64,000 nt of DNA from Cepaea nemoralis (taxonomy: Eukaryota; Mollusca; Gastropoda; Stylommatophora; Helicidae), in the NCBI GenBank assembly GCA_014155875.1, contig JACEFZ010001381.1, positions 979,001 to 1,043,000 on the forward strand, in the 5' to 3' direction. How positions within the stretch are numbered: position 1 is the first letter of the stretch; every line of letters begins with the position of its first letter. Below, one piece after another: positions 43,641 to 55,827 of this stretch. A program made the position numbers and the translations under genes. Under the pieces are notes generated by a model, which was given only the letters and a program-made list of their open reading frames with translations, was not told where the DNA came from and searched no databases.

Positions 43641-44057
43641 ACAGAGCATGGTATTGGGCATGTAGACAGACATAATTATGTAGACCAATTGCTACTCGTG
43701 GCTGATGTGGTCAGTATAGCGCCGCCGCCTTTACTTTCCAAGACATTTCCTGGTACCCATTTTAGGCTAGCCGGCTCTGTGGTGAAGGGGTTATGGACGC
43801 CGTTGTAGTAGGACCGGGGGGGGGGGGGGGGGGGGGTTGACGACGCGAAACATTGGCGTTTTTACATGACGGTTAGCTTTCCCTGAAACCAGTAGTGTCC
43901 GCCATCAGACTTCAAAGGTACTTGTGATAAACATCCCCACGTCAAGGACTATTAGTCAACATTTAAGTCCAACTCATAAACATGTCATGATTCAGAGCAC
44001 AACACTTACGGGCTGGTTGGAATTACACCTAGGCTGACAATTCCCCATTCTGCTAGG

Positions 44058-44290
44058 TTACGGGGGTTGGGGAGGGGGTGGAAATATTGCTTTTTGCCCA
44101 GGTTTGAAAAAGCGTATTGAGATTGTGATCCTAGCTCTGATTTTCCTGTTTGCTAGTAATCTCAATACACCCACTATGAGAGCCAGCTCAACAAGCATCT
44201 TGTTATGTCGCCACGTGTATTGACCTTGCCCAAGGAATGCCTTGCACAGGGAAAACACCTGCTCAAGTTTTCTGTTGTCGACAAAGATGA
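44058..44290 (-). mobile_element. R2-like LINE fragment
   Basis: The minus strand reads LEQVFSLCKAFLGQGQYTWR followed by HNKMLVELALIV, the segment that follows the zinc motif in the same family as 40730-42550. Here the C and H are kept better than in the larger copy. Confidence 0.65.
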
Positions 44291-44402
44291 AAATTTTATT
44301 CTTTAGACTTTTCGTATTTGGCCAGGTTTCGAGATGTTCGTGGGACATTGTACTATTTACTTTGTTTAACCCGCTTGAGGAAAGCCAGAAGAATGGGTTA
44401 TA

Positions 44403-45711
44403 TTAGGGTCGTTCATTTGAAACCCGTTCCAATGGCTTTATTACAAAAGCATGAAATAAACATTAACAGTTGTGGTAAAATTAAAGAAAGCATTCATTTT
44501 TAATGGATTATGCACCATGGGTTGGTCAGAAGAAGTCGCCGTAGGCATCCAGGCAAGCTTCCTATTGCTTAGATAGGCGGCGAATACCGTCCGCAAAAAA
44601 GGATTGTGGTTGCTCACTGAACCAAGTGTTTACCGCGTTCATTACGTCTGCATCTGTGTGAAAGCCCCTTGAGAGCTTTTTTTTTTAGAGGTCCGAACAA
44701 ATTAAAATCACATGGTGACAAATCAGGACTATAGGCTGGATGTTGCAGAATTTCCCACTTGTGGACTGACATTATCGTGAAACAAAATCACAGAGCAAGA
44801 AAGCATGCTGGGTCGTTTATTCTTGATTGCTTTTTGCAGCTTGTCTAGTGTTCGCAAGTAGTGGATAGTGTTGATGTTGACACCAGGTTCTTTAAAGTCG
44901 GCCAACAATAGCCCTTCATGGTAAAAAAAATGCGCTCAGCATAATCTTACCAGCGAAAATCTGTAACTTGAATTTTTTGGCTTTTGGTGCTCCAGCATGC
45001 TTCCATTGCATGCTCTCTCGTTTGCTGCTCGGCTCAAAGTGGTGGCACCATGTTTCATCGCCTGCCACTATGAGGAAGAGAAATGCATCACTCTCCACTC
45101 TGTAATGCAGCAAGTGGTTCAAACACCATCCCATGCGTTCCTCTTTGTGGTGGTTGGTCAACATTCAGCGGTACCCACTGTGAATACACCTTCCGATATT
45201 GCAGTTTCTTACGAACGACCTTTTGAATTGTCCCAATTGACACATTAAATTCTTTCGCTAGCGAACGTATGCTTCAACAACGGTTCATCTGTACGCTGCA
45301 TCAATTTTGGCGATGGTTTTTTTGTTGCAACAATATGCGCTTGACCCGGCTGTCGAAGATCTGTCGTGAACTGACGTCCTTTCCGAAACATTCGTGCCCA
45401 GTCTGTCACTGTTGTCTTCGACACATATTTGTTACTATATGCTGCCTGCATTCTTCGATGAATGTCCACTGGTCGACATCCTTCAAATGAAAGAAACTGA
45501 ATCACCGCTCTTTGGGCTTCTTTGAACGGATTTAGGATCAACCCGGCCATTTTCTCAATGGTCAGAAACAGAACCTATGCATCATGGGACGATAAGCACT
45601 TGCTCTTTTATTTATTGGTCAGTACTTATCACATGACTATGACATGATCATGTTCAACGTACACAATTACGTGCAGTGCGGCACGAACGGATTTCAAATG
45701 AACGCCCCTTA
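44403..45711 (-). mobile_element. mariner-like transposon
   Basis: Inverted ends share CGTTCATTTGAAA.CCGTTC and are flanked by TA (1309 bp). The minus strand holds a transposase beginning MAGLILNPFKEAQRAVIQFL at 45550 with the helix-turn-helix (VSKTTVTDWARMFRKGR), then 45164-44916 with the first catalytic motif (VAGDETWCHHFEP) and near 44790 a second-Asp region (ILFHDNVSPQ). Several frameshifts. Different subfamily from the mariners at 2191-5664. Confidence 0.87.
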
Positions 45712-45809
45712 TACTTAAACCTGCAGAACTATTTCTATGGTTTCCATGAAGGCACAGATTTCAGTATGATCTTTATATAGCTAAAGTATAACTATCACAC
45801 CTATAAATT

Positions 45810-45935
45810 ACTATAAATACCTTTATGGCTTGGCCTCGTGGCATGGTCGAGACAGAAACACGGAGCTGATCCACGACTCTGGTGATCGAGTGAGATGGCA
45901 AAACATGACTGCCCACGCTTACCGGCATGGAACAT
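45810..45935 (+). mobile_element. LINE 3' fragment
   Basis: GGCTTGGCCTCGTGGCATGG to CCACGACTCTGGTGATCGAG is the complement of 25440-25550, the 3' end of the RTE-like LINE there. Confidence 0.7.
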
Positions 45936-46170
45936 GATAAATAGATAACTATCAGGCCGATCAACTTTTGTATATATCTAGGCTATAGAATGACATTGGG
46001 TGGAGGATGTGACAAAAAGATAAGTAAACAAAAATTGCATTATTCTCTTTACTAAAATATCTTGACCATGTATCACCCCTTTGAATAACGTCGATCTCAT
46101 CACAGCCTACAGAAAATTCGCCAGTTCCCCTGCCTCATGCATTTTCATGCCCAGAGTGTCTTTAAGCTGA

Positions 46171-47209
46171 CCTAGGATCGAAGCTCCGACAGTTAAAACA
46201 TTGCTTTGCTGATTCGGCAGCTGGTCTTGTTCCAGATGTATTGGTGTTATAATAACTTTTCCTCCGGAGTAAAACTAGGCAGGCCTAGAGAGGGATCATG
46301 CTGCATGAGCAAAATATGGTCTCTACAATTCAACCCAGGTTTTGTGCCATGGAAAGGTCCCCATCATGGGTTGTAGATATTATACTATTCTTAAAGTTCA
46401 ATGAAACAAACTATCGTCTGTCAAGACTGGTGGGTGCCATTGTCCTGTGTCCACCTTCATGTTGGAAAGCCCCTGCCTCGTCTTCAAGGAGTCATGCCTT
46501 CTGTTACTGTTCTTGCCATACTGTGACCTTCAATAGTGGCCAAAGTATTTTATTTTCTGAGACATGATACTCTTTATTTTACTTATTTTTGCTTAAACGC
46601 GCTTTGAACACTAACATAAACCGCAAGTGTGCTACTACTAGTAGTTGCTACTTCTAGCAAGTGCACCTGATATTTTTACATGAGTGTTAGCTTTCCCTGA
46701 AACCAGTGCCAGTGGTGTCTGCCATCTGACTTCGGAGGTCCTTGTGATTAACACGCCCTTGTCAAGGACGTAGTCAATATTTAAGTTCAACTTACTGGAG
46801 TATGGAATGAACTCTTTGTTTATGAGCCAGTTTTTTCTCCCGATGTTCAGATCTTGTAGAATGTCAGTATAAGTGTGTGTGGGTGTGTGCGTGTGTGTGT
46901 GTGTGCGCGCGCGCACACACACACACCTTGCCGTCTAGACAGACGATAGTTTATTATATTATACTTCAAAAAAAGCCATAATAACTACAACCATGATGGT
47001 AAGACCAGGGATAGAGTTATACCTATCCATAGCACAAAGCCTGGGCTGAAATATAGAGTCAAAGTCTTGCCCATACATGATCCCTCTCTCGGCCTACCTA
47101 GTTCACTTCACAGGAAAGGTAACACATCTGGAACAAGACAAGCTGCAGAAGCTGCCAGATCAGCAAAGCAATGTTCTAACTATCCACCTGTCGGAGCTTC
47201 GATCTTAGA
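46171..47209. repeat. imperfect inverted repeat, arms about 200 bp
   Basis: 46171-46376 and 46992-47209 are inverted and imperfect: GATCGAAGCTCCGACAG, CAGCTGGTCTTGTTCCAGAT and GCCTAGAGAGGGATCATG have complements in the other arm. Between them lies a repeat shared with 43860-43985 (GTTAGCTTTCCCTGAAACCA) and a TG/CA microsatellite (46873-46925). A large foldback element or two opposed copies. Confidence 0.8.
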
Positions 47210-47454
47210 CCAGCTGCCAGCCAAGGCTTAGGGCCTGGTCTGTCCTGCCATGACATTTTGTCTTTAGATTGCATTTCCTCACACCAGGATAAGACTCGTA
47301 CCCTCCCAATTACGCTCGTCTGCCCGAAGCTGTTATCACAATGTGGGGTGTCGGGTTTGCTAAGCGCCGCCTGCTGACATTTGGCGCTAACAGAAATCAA
47401 GTAGTGCTGTCTACTGTCATATGGTAGCTCAGTCATATATGACTATGACCTGAC

Positions 47455-47457
<3 letters not shown>

Positions 47458-47542
<85 letters not shown>
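47458..47542. repeat. (TA)n microsatellite
   Basis: About 85 bp of pure AT repeat. A decayed LINE segment similar to 39360-39450 follows at 47590-47790. Confidence 0.96.
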
Positions 47543-47544
<2 letters not shown>

Positions 47545-48001
47545 GTGGTGTTCTAAAAGTTTTCTATAACATTTAAACCTAAGATGCCTTCTTTGGTGTT
47601 TTTCTGTTTGGATGCAAATTTTGGACAATGAGTGTGGATGAAATGAGTATTTGGAATAGATTGGAAAGCTATAGTCACGGAAGATGTGGTTCTTTTTTTT
47701 TTTATTTTTTTGGACAGGAATGTTGAATATTGTGGAAAGAGAAGAAAACAAATGTGGTATTCTCAACTGCAGGTGTCACAAGATCGCTGATAAAAAACAC
47801 AAGAGATAAATACAAATGAAATGTAGGCCTATGGGGCATATGCCCAGTGGTCGGATGTTTGAAACTCCATCAAGACAGGGATGTAAAAGAATTGACCTGG
47901 TCTCCCAGGTCGACCCAGCCTACGGCAGGTACCAGGATATTGTCTGGGAAGTCAAGGTGGCTGAATGGTTGTGCATACATCAGCCACTGAGTGGCCATTG
48001 G

Positions 48002-48142
48002 CCGGGAAGGTTAACCCGGTCAACAAATGCCCGCAGAAGTCGGACGTATCGGCCTAGCGGTGCAAGAACGCAGCTCTGCTTGTAAACAGGCACAACGCAG
48101 TCACATCCGAAAAAAAAACTCTGGATGAACGCAGAAGAAGAA
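48002..48142 (+). mobile_element. SINE family S2 with 13-bp target duplication
   Basis: GAGTGGCCATTGG is at 47989-48001 and 48143-48155. The body runs CCGGGAAGGTTAACCCGG to the GAA tail. It inserted in repeat D1 beside the hAT site. Confidence 0.92.
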
Positions 48143-48163
48143 GAGTGGCCATTGGTCTATTAC

Positions 48164-50922
48164 CAGTGGTTCCCAAGCTTTTCAAGCAGAGGGCCATATC
48201 TACTATTTTCGGTAGTTAAACGGGCCACAACGTTACAAGATTATAAAAGTCATGCAATATCATTCTGACCTTTCTTAACTTTCGTCAACAAAATTCTAAA
48301 ACTTTAAGGCAGTCAGTGTCAGTACTACACTGTGGTAATTTTTTGGTTTAAAATCAAAAGTTCATTTAACAATAAATTTTTAATCAGTTTCGAAAATCGC
48401 TATTAATCTAATTAATTTACAATTGTAACTGTTCTTCATAACCAGTTACTTAAGTTCAGATGCCAGTTTATCAATGTCTGGGCACAAATCTGTGGTACCC
48501 AAAGTCATAAGCGCAGCTAGGTTACTGTCGGTGAGTCTGGAACGTTGTTTGTCTTTTATAATGGTCATTGCGGAAAATGGAGTGAGAAAAGGATATGTGC
48601 TCTCTCCTCTGTTATTTAATATCTACATGGACAGAATATCCACAGAAGCAAGTCTCGACAGAACAGATTCAGAAAATTTAGAACTCTTCACTCCAGATAA
48701 AACAACTGATCCACAGGAAATAAATGAACTTATATTTGCAGACGATCAGTGCCTGTTTTACAACGATGAGGGCAGACTACAAAATCATATTAATAATCTG
48801 AGTTCAACATGCAGCAGATACAATATGAGTAGGAATACAGCCAAAACCGAAGTAATGCAAGTTAGCAGATCGCCTGGTCCACTAAGTATACAGTCAGATA
48901 AATAGCACAACTCTAAAACAAGTTAAAGAATTCAAATATCTTGGAAGTATGATCACAGAAGATGGCAGATTGGACAAAGAAATCGAAATCAGATGTCAAA
49001 AAGCTAGTGCACTTACATATCAACTATCACCCATACTGAAACATCTAAATATACCCATGTCTGCAAAACGACAGATAATAAACAGCATATTCGCACCAAC
49101 CCTATGCTACCAATCTCAAACTTAGACTTTATTCAAATCACACATTTGCAAAATCAACACCTGCGAGATGAGATGCCTGAGGAGAGCTGCCAGCTTAACA
49201 ATCCGAGACCGAGTAAGAAATGCTGTTATCAGACAGACAGTGGGATCAACACCTTGTGCCACATTTATTGACAGACAGAAGATCAAGTGAGTTTGGCCAT
49301 GTCATTAGAATGGAACACCATCAACTACCATCACTGGCCTTACATCAAAGGTCATCTGCGACAAGACCAAGAGGACGTCCAAGACGAAAATGGATTGACG
49401 ACATCAAAGTCATTGTACAACCACATGGAATGACACTATCCATTGCCGCCCATCAGGCTCTGGAGCGCAAATTATTCCTCCCCATGACGCTTGACGGCAG
49501 AAGTGGAAGATGAAGATGATGATGATTGCGGAAAATGACTGCTCGCATCTGTAAGTCGAACCAAAACGACAAATGTATCTCTGGGCGAATGAACGCAAGT
49601 GTTCAAATTGTTCGACAGGCAATAGTCGCCAGAATGAAATCATATGATCAGCTGAAGTTGAAGAAGGCTAGCTACAGAAATTTACATCACAGTGCAGAAT
49701 TGCATTTCAAATCAATTACTTCGTGCTGAAGGTATTGCTGTAATTGACAGAGCTTGGTATCGGGAAACAAGAACGGATTTATGAATAGGGCAACATTATA
49801 CTCCTCTATTGTGAACTCTTGAAGATATCCAGAAGACTTTCAACTTTTACTTTGTACTGTAACAAGTCACATTTCATTTCCACCACACGCGTCTTTAGTG
49901 TTTTAAACGCCTCTAAAGTCCCTTCGGCCAGCTGTCCGATAAACAGTCGTTGTTTAATTTTACATGAAGAAATGTCATCGCACAAATTTGTGAATAGTTT
50001 GTTTTTTCCCTGGATCCTCGCATTTAAAGAGTTTAAATGAGACGTGATGCCCACCAAAAATGCCAGTCATAGTTCATTAAGCCAGTCATCGTTCAGCAGA
50101 CATTTCCGTTCTGTAGGCAATTCATTTATTTCAGACAGAAACAGATAGACACTATTTTTCCTTCTGCATCGGTGAACGGCTTCTTTTTGCGAGCCAGCAG
50201 AAGAGTGACTTCGTACGACGCAACATCAGCTCTCTCGTTCTGTTAGTTAGCCTTGGTGAAAAATGACTGCTGCCTAGTCAGAGAATTGTTTTTTTTTAAA
50301 TTTAGCTATGAAATCTTTTCTTAACTCCGAATTGATCGGATATTCAGCATTTATGTCTGAATATGTGGTCGTGAAGTTTCGTTCCAGATTAAATATTTTT
50401 TTTTAACAGAAACACAAAATCCGCAGATTAAGCAAACTGGTTTACCACTACAGCTAGGCATAAACATAAATTTCTCCACCCAATCTTCGTTGAATTCACG
50501 ACAAGCATCGTCTTCACATTTTCGCGTTTTACCATTGTTTGATTTGAGATTTTCCACACTCATGTTTATAGGCTCTAACGGTAAATACATTTTTATTTGA
50601 AAAAATCTAATTTCAACACAATACTACCGACTCTGCTAAACAGTTGTAACAGATGACAACATGGCACCTTGCGCACTCTGATTGGTCAACAAGGCTGGGA
50701 TATGGGAACTTCATAACGTTTCGTGGCGAACTGAACAGATGCATTCGATATTATCTGAACATAAACCACGAGCAGAGTAAATTATCGCACGCTAATGGGG
50801 TGCTCCATGTGCATTTTTTAAATGATTAAACTATATTCTATTAAACAACGAGGCCTCGCGGGCCACTTTCTGACAGCTGGCGGGCCACAAGTGGCCCGCG
50901 GGCCGTAGTTTGAGAACCTCTG
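48164..50922 (-). mobile_element. hAT transposon (GTF2IRD2/ZBED-like family), split by a LINE
   Basis: The ends CAGTGGTTCCCAA and (complement) CAGAGGTTCTCAAACTACGG are hAT-type and are flanked by GTCTATTAC and GTCTATAC, an 8-base duplication with one indel. The minus strand encodes parts of a transposase: 50590-50351 with a zinc-binding N-terminal segment (EDWVEKFMFMPSCSGKPVCL, then ICGF), 50057-49806 (VGITSHLNSLNARIQGKNKL), and the C-terminal dimerisation segment at 48560-48440 (KDKQRSRLTDSNLAALMTLG). Several stops; the central catalytic part is badly decayed. Confidence 0.88.
48580..49524 (+). mobile_element. RTE-like LINE inserted in the hAT, 13-bp target duplication
   Basis: ATTGCGGAAAATG is at 48567-48579 and 49525-49537. 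The insert carries GYVLSPLLFNIYMDRI, LIFADDQCLFYNDEGRLQNH (catalytic FADD), then shifted frames to RPRGRPRRKWIDDIK and a GATGATGAT tail. It separates the hAT C-terminal segment from the rest. Confidence 0.92.
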
Positions 50923-51000
50923 GTCTATACAAATATGAGGCTACCATCTTATACCAATACACCTCAAGATGTGGAAGAGGGTCCTTTACTGTTACCTCTT

Positions 51001-51530
51001 GCTTAACTACCTTCAACTTTCTCCTTTAGTATGTTTATTACAACAGTTAGTAATACACAAACATTCACAATTACTGTTGTATACAATTTAATAGTAAACA
51101 AGTAAACAGCAGGCCATCTTTCAACTGTAAAACACATCTAATCAACTGTACTAAATTCTGAATTTACTTGCGAATATTTCACAAATAAAACATAAAAATG
51201 CACCCGAGAGCAAACATGCTTCAATACTACAATTATTAACTTCAACTAGAGTATTTCAAATGTTGTGTTGAATGTACGTTTTATTAGCACCCAGCCGATG
51301 AAATATGATTTGTATAAATCATCTGAAGTGCTTGGTTTTAGTATTAGCGATAACAATACTTTTAGTGCAGTGTTTTATTTTCTTTCTTGATATTATCATT
51401 CTGTTTTCTGGTTCTCAGCAAGTCAGGCATTCATGACACAACCCAAAAACACATCTGTTTCTCACTTGGCACTGGTGATCATGTCTGCCCAAAGCCCTGT
51501 GAGTCATGTGCTGGCAGTCATTTCTGACAC
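51001..51530. other. intergenic, nothing recognised
   Basis: AT-rich, no ORF or repeat recognised. Confidence 0.4.
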
Positions 51531-51935
51531 TGATGTTCATCTATACCATGTTATCAAACTGTCCAGCATCTTCTTCCCTAGTCTTCCCTGCCAAATTTCC
51601 CTATTGTGACGACATGCCCATAGAATATGAACCATCTTTTTTCTGATGCAAGTAACCAGTTCTCTATATGAGTTAACTTCTTTCAAGATATCTTCACTTC
51701 TCTTTGTATCCACCCACAGTTTTATCATTCTTCTATAAAACCACATCTACACATAATTCCTCACTTGTCTGCTCACTATCCAAGATCAGGATTGGCTCAA
51801 TATAGCTCGTAATGAACTCTTTTCCTTACCTCGATTGACAAAGATAAATTGCAGAGAAAATTCTTGATCTTTGCTTGGGCAAAGGCAACACTGAACTTCC
51901 TGAATACATCTTCCATCTGTTGTTATTGAACTAAC
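51530..51935 (-). mobile_element. LINE remnant, 3' part (interrupted by the LTR element)
   Basis: The minus strand carries VAFAQAKIKNFLCNLSLSIE and then RRMIKLW and VTCIRKKMVHILWACR, the C-terminal region of RTE-like LINEs. Its 5' part continues on the other side of the LTR element at 60073. Confidence 0.75.
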
Positions 51936-51940
51936 CAGCT

Positions 51941-52530
51941 TGTCAACAACTCACTGACAGGCCTCATCGCGTACTTCTCTCACACCAATACAAGAATGCT
52001 TGCAAGTCGTGTGGGAGGCAAAATACATAGTGCAGTTTATTGCCATTGGCTCGCTACAGCAGTGAACAGTCGCTAATGAAACACATAACACTCTACCACA
52101 GAATCCTCTATCACAAATAGCTAACCACTATGCTACTTTCTATCTATGTAGTTACAACAAAACCCTAGCTCTATTCTAAACGAGGTGTACTCGACACGTC
52201 CTGTCTCCCGTCTGCCAATCTTTACTCCAGCCGGTACACACCACGCGGAGTCACCTTCACCTTGACGCGTGTTGCCTCACCTGGCACGCTTGATGGCAAA
52301 CGTGTCATGTTGAGTGTCTACTCAACTTCTCCCGCTACCACGAGGCGTGATGCTTATCGTGGTTAGAGTGCTAACTCTCTGAACCACGCCTGCGTGTCTC
52401 ATGAGGGAATGGTTAACCTAACCCTATTCCCTCATCTCCCCTGCCCTTGCCTCGGGCACAGTATCCCCTCATGGCCTCTTTAAGATTACCTGCTCTTCCT
52501 GGCTGAGGGGATGTGTTCAAGTCTTTGACA
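51941..52530 (-). repeat. 3' LTR
   Basis: 590 bp, TGTCAACAACTC at one end and AAGTCTTTGACA at the other, a 6-base inverted pair. On its inner side the minus strand has AGGAGGGGCGGG, a likely polypurine tract at 52531-52555. Confidence 0.93.
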
Positions 52531-53881
52531 CACACCCGCCCCTCCTGTGTTGCGTCACCAACTTTCACTCATTGGTTGTGACGCAAGAGGTTTCTACAAA
52601 ATTAGTGTCTCTAATTTTTGTCAAAGACTCTAGATAACCTGGCTTTGGGCATTCTAATAGACTCCTACTGACTTTTACCACAATGTAGCGAAACTTTACT
52701 TGGCTACTGGCAATCGCCACAAACTTGACTGGTTGGCGTGAGCCCTTTCTCACATGCTATATTATACTTATTAGAGGTATGTCTGAACCGGACCGTTGTC
52801 TTATAAGACCTGCCCTCACATAGTAAATTAACTTACTACCCATACAAAGTTGACTTTCTTAGGGTCAACACATGAATTGCTTCATGTCCCCCATATAATA
52901 TCTAACAACCATTATACAAGAGTGTGTGCGATAGGCTTTACCTACATCGCTTCCGCGTGTAAAGTTCCATTTCACTGTTAAGCTAGTTTTTCGTTGTCTA
53001 TTATGTCCCCTGACCCAAAGTTATCTCCCTTTGATTTACAAAAAGTGTATGTAATTTATATGTTTGTTTTCCTGGTTGTTTGTGTTTTAGGATGTAATTA
53101 ATCTATTAATCTAATTTCTAATCTATGTTTCTAATTTTTATGTGTATGTATATCAGTTTTTTACGGGTCATAATTTGGTTAAATGTGCCCACAAACAGGT
53201 GCATAACACTAATTCATGACTACATTCCCTGGTTATGAAACCCAAAATACTGTAATCTAAGTTCTAACCTATATTACAGACAACACATTCACATTAGCAC
53301 ATGTTCACTAACGAAAACCAACAATCACACAAACAAATATTAAAAGTTAAGCGAGGCAGCAGAAGAATTTGCTGACTAACCTCCCTCTCTCCTGTCTCTC
53401 TTCCATTCGTTTTCACATTCACACTGCTGTTATACTCCTTTCACTCCTAATTCTATCATACATCTTTTATCCTTATATACCCATTCTTCTGATTATTTAA
53501 AAACCTTTGAGTAACACTGTACAGATTCGGCGCAGTTTGAGACTGTCGAGCCCAATGACTGTGCGTAAGTCGCTGCACGAGTCATCTATTTACACTATAT
53601 TTACATGGATGAGACCGTGTTGATGATTTGTCCCCTTGATCTCATCGTACAGTATATTAAATTAATCTAAGACTCTACATTCTAACATAGTAATCCTATT
53701 TCTATACCTCAGTATTTGATGTGTTATCTAACTTTTGTCATGCTAATTATCTGATATGTTTATCTAATCTAAGGGATGTAACCTAACTATTTCACTGTAC
53801 TTGATGTGATGTGAGTTATGTACCTTAATTAAATGGATGATGTGAACCGAAATTATATACTTTTCTACCACTATATTACCT

Positions 53882-53922
<41 letters not shown>

Positions 53923-54309
53923 GATAAGAAATTATATGATTGATGTTATTACTCTAAATGGTGTAAATGATGTATGTTCACTTATGTAACGTTTTTAATC
54001 TATAATAATGTAAAATGATAATACTAATAAATGGTAATGTTTGATCGATGGTATGACTTCACTAAGATGGAATAAGCTAAACTATATTGCAGTCAAATGA
54101 AATATCACAATCTAAATGGTGCTATTTCTATCACTATTTTAATTTAATTTATTATGATGTAATTAACTATATTTATGTCTAATCTAATATTGTAATTTAA
54201 ATTTAAGTTAAGTAACCGGGTTAATTACCGTACTACCTAAACTATTTAACTAAATGAGAATTATTATATTACCTAATTCTATCTCTAATTTATCATTATT
54301 TTAAAATAT
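52531..54309. other. AT-rich non-coding 3' region of the LTR element
   Basis: Between the 3' LTR and the Cys-rich ORF: AT-rich, a 34-base T run at 53884-53917, no ORF. It may be a long 3' UTR or foreign filler. Confidence 0.5.
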
Positions 54310-54567
54310 TTAATTACATATCACATTAAGTTTATATACACTGTATTCAGTTCCTTCAGGATAGTAGTTGCATTCATGTTTGCACATTGGTTGTATAGGC
54401 ATAATAAATCTACACAATTTGCCTGGGTATCTGAAATACATTATACAGTCATAATAGAGTTTTCTCGGTAGTGCCCGTGTAGAGATTCGCTGGTGTCGTA
54501 GCTCAGTCTTTTTAGTGTCTATAATTAAGCACTTGTTCTGACACTGTTCTCTGCATTTCACACACAT
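54310..54567 (-). CDS. cysteine-rich 85-codon ORF between RNase H and the 3' LTR
   Basis: Nine or so Cys in 85 residues, with CVKCREQC, YYDCIMYFRYPGKLC and MCKHECNYYPEGTEY. It lies in the region where some elements carry a third ORF. No signal peptide or transmembrane segment is obvious. I do not recognise it, and it may be chance. Confidence 0.3.
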   Translation of the reverse strand: MCVKCREQCQNKCLIIDTKKTELRHQRISTRALPRKLYYDCIMYFRYPGKLCRFIMPIQPMCKHECNYYPEGTEYSVYKLNVICN

Positions 54568-54767
54568 GATACACCGGAATGGAGCTTAGTTGAAAATGAG
54601 CTGTCCTATTACACACGGTAGTATCTACGTTCTGCAGCACAGTTCTTTAGTTCATGTCTGCGGACACCTGATAGTTCATTGTACTTGGTTCAGTATTTAG
54701 CACATAAAGTAGATGTACATGTAACACATTTTATATACATTATTGTAATCTATTTATGTACTGACTA

Positions 54768-55394
54768 TCACTCTCTATCTATATGCGGACTTTCGGGTAT
54801 TTCTACCCCTGATGGTCTACTAAGGGTATCAGCTAAAATGTTGTCTTTACCCTTGATGTGTTCTATACTAAACGTATAGTTCTGCAAAATAAGAGACCAC
54901 CTGTATATCCGGTCGTTTCGGTGCACCCCGGACTGGATGACTGTAATGGGAGAATTATCTGTCTGGACAATGAAGTGTACACCTGCCAGAAATCGATGGA
55001 GCTTTCTCACCGCATAGATGACGCTTAGGGCTTCTAGTTCTGATATTGAATATCTGGACTCGGCAGGTGTGATCTTACGGCTCACGTAACAAATCGGGTG
55101 GAAGATGCCCTCATAAAATTGGCCTAGGACTGCAGCGATGGAGATCCTGCTGGCATCTGTCCTAAGATAATAAACGAGCCCAGGATTAGGCAAGCGGAGG
55201 ATGGGAACATTACTAAAAAGCATTTTCAATTTTGACAATGCAGAAATTAATAATGCATCTTTCACATCTAATTTCACCGATGCTTTTAAAAGATTAGAAA
55301 ATACACTTGTAATGTTTGCTAAATTTGGAATAAATTTACTATAGTAGTTAACTAATCCCAAAAGGCTTCTGACCTGTTTCTTTCTGTTAGACAT
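54768..55394 (-). CDS. RT thumb and RNase H of the LTR element (partial pol)
   Basis: The 208-codon frame starts after the RT palm with VRSLLGLVNYYSKFIPNLAN, then LRTDASRISIAAVLGQ (RNase H Asp), ISELEALSVIYAVRKL (Glu), VQTDNSPITVIQS (Asp) and HIKGKDNILADTLSRP. Just upstream (55570-55440) another frame shows DWTIHLLKLRHAFDRVRLFG followed by LTVKPSKVKLCLK, the end of the RT palm. The catalytic YADD/YIDD is absent. Confidence 0.88.
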   Translation of the reverse strand: MSNRKKQVRSLLGLVNYYSKFIPNLANITSVFSNLLKASVKLDVKDALLISALSKLKMLFSNVPILRLPNPGLVYYLRTDASRISIAAVLGQFYEGIFHPICYVSRKITPAESRYSISELEALSVIYAVRKLHRFLAGVHFIVQTDNSPITVIQSGVHRNDRIYRWSLILQNYTFSIEHIKGKDNILADTLSRPSGVEIPESPHIDRE

Positions 55395-55594
55395 GGTCAG
55401 ATTTATAATTTTGGTACTAATTTTCAGGTCAGTCTATAGTTGGACTTGAGAAATGACATGACCCAAAAATGAATTTATTTTAGGCATAATTTGACTTTGC
55501 TTGGTTTCACAGTGAGACCGAAGAGTCGCACTCTGTCAAAGGCATGTCTCAGTTTCAGTAGGTGTATTGTCCAGTCATCAGTATTCTGATTTAT

Positions 55595-55825
55595 TCATGT
55601 GTATTCTATAAGTTCACTACATGTATGCCCCTCGTCGGATTTGCCAGTGTCACTAACTAGTGTAGTTGCGCTATGTATGTCTGTCGTCTGATCACTTGGT
55701 GTTGTTGCATTATGTGCGTCCGTCTGTACTTCTGTCTGTTGTCTTGAAAAGTAACGTTTACGCATGTTGACATGGAATATCTCTAAGTGTATGTTTATCG
55801 ATATTTCATAGTCAACATTTACCAT
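55595..55825 (-). pseudogene. integrase C-terminal segment remnant
   Basis: The short frame has INIHLEIFHVNMRKRYFSRQ, which matches the VYHVNMLKRY motif near the C-terminus of Ty3/gypsy integrases. It sits upstream of the RT piece, the key evidence for inverted domain order. It is joined to the upstream ORF after a break. Confidence 0.62.
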
Positions 55826-55827
55826 GG

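Larger units (their letters stand above)
47900..51000 (+). repeat. dispersed repeat D1, split by a SINE and a hAT
   Basis: 47900-48001 (CCCAGGTCGACCCAGCCTAC...GGGAAGTCAAGGTGGCTGAA) and 50923-51000 (ACAAATATGAGGCTACCATC...GGGTCCTTTACT) are the two halves of the element seen whole at 9655-9895. Confidence 0.75.

Noticed and set aside
47443..47766. 107-codon minus ORF
   Set aside because: A large part is an Ile-Tyr run from the TA microsatellite.
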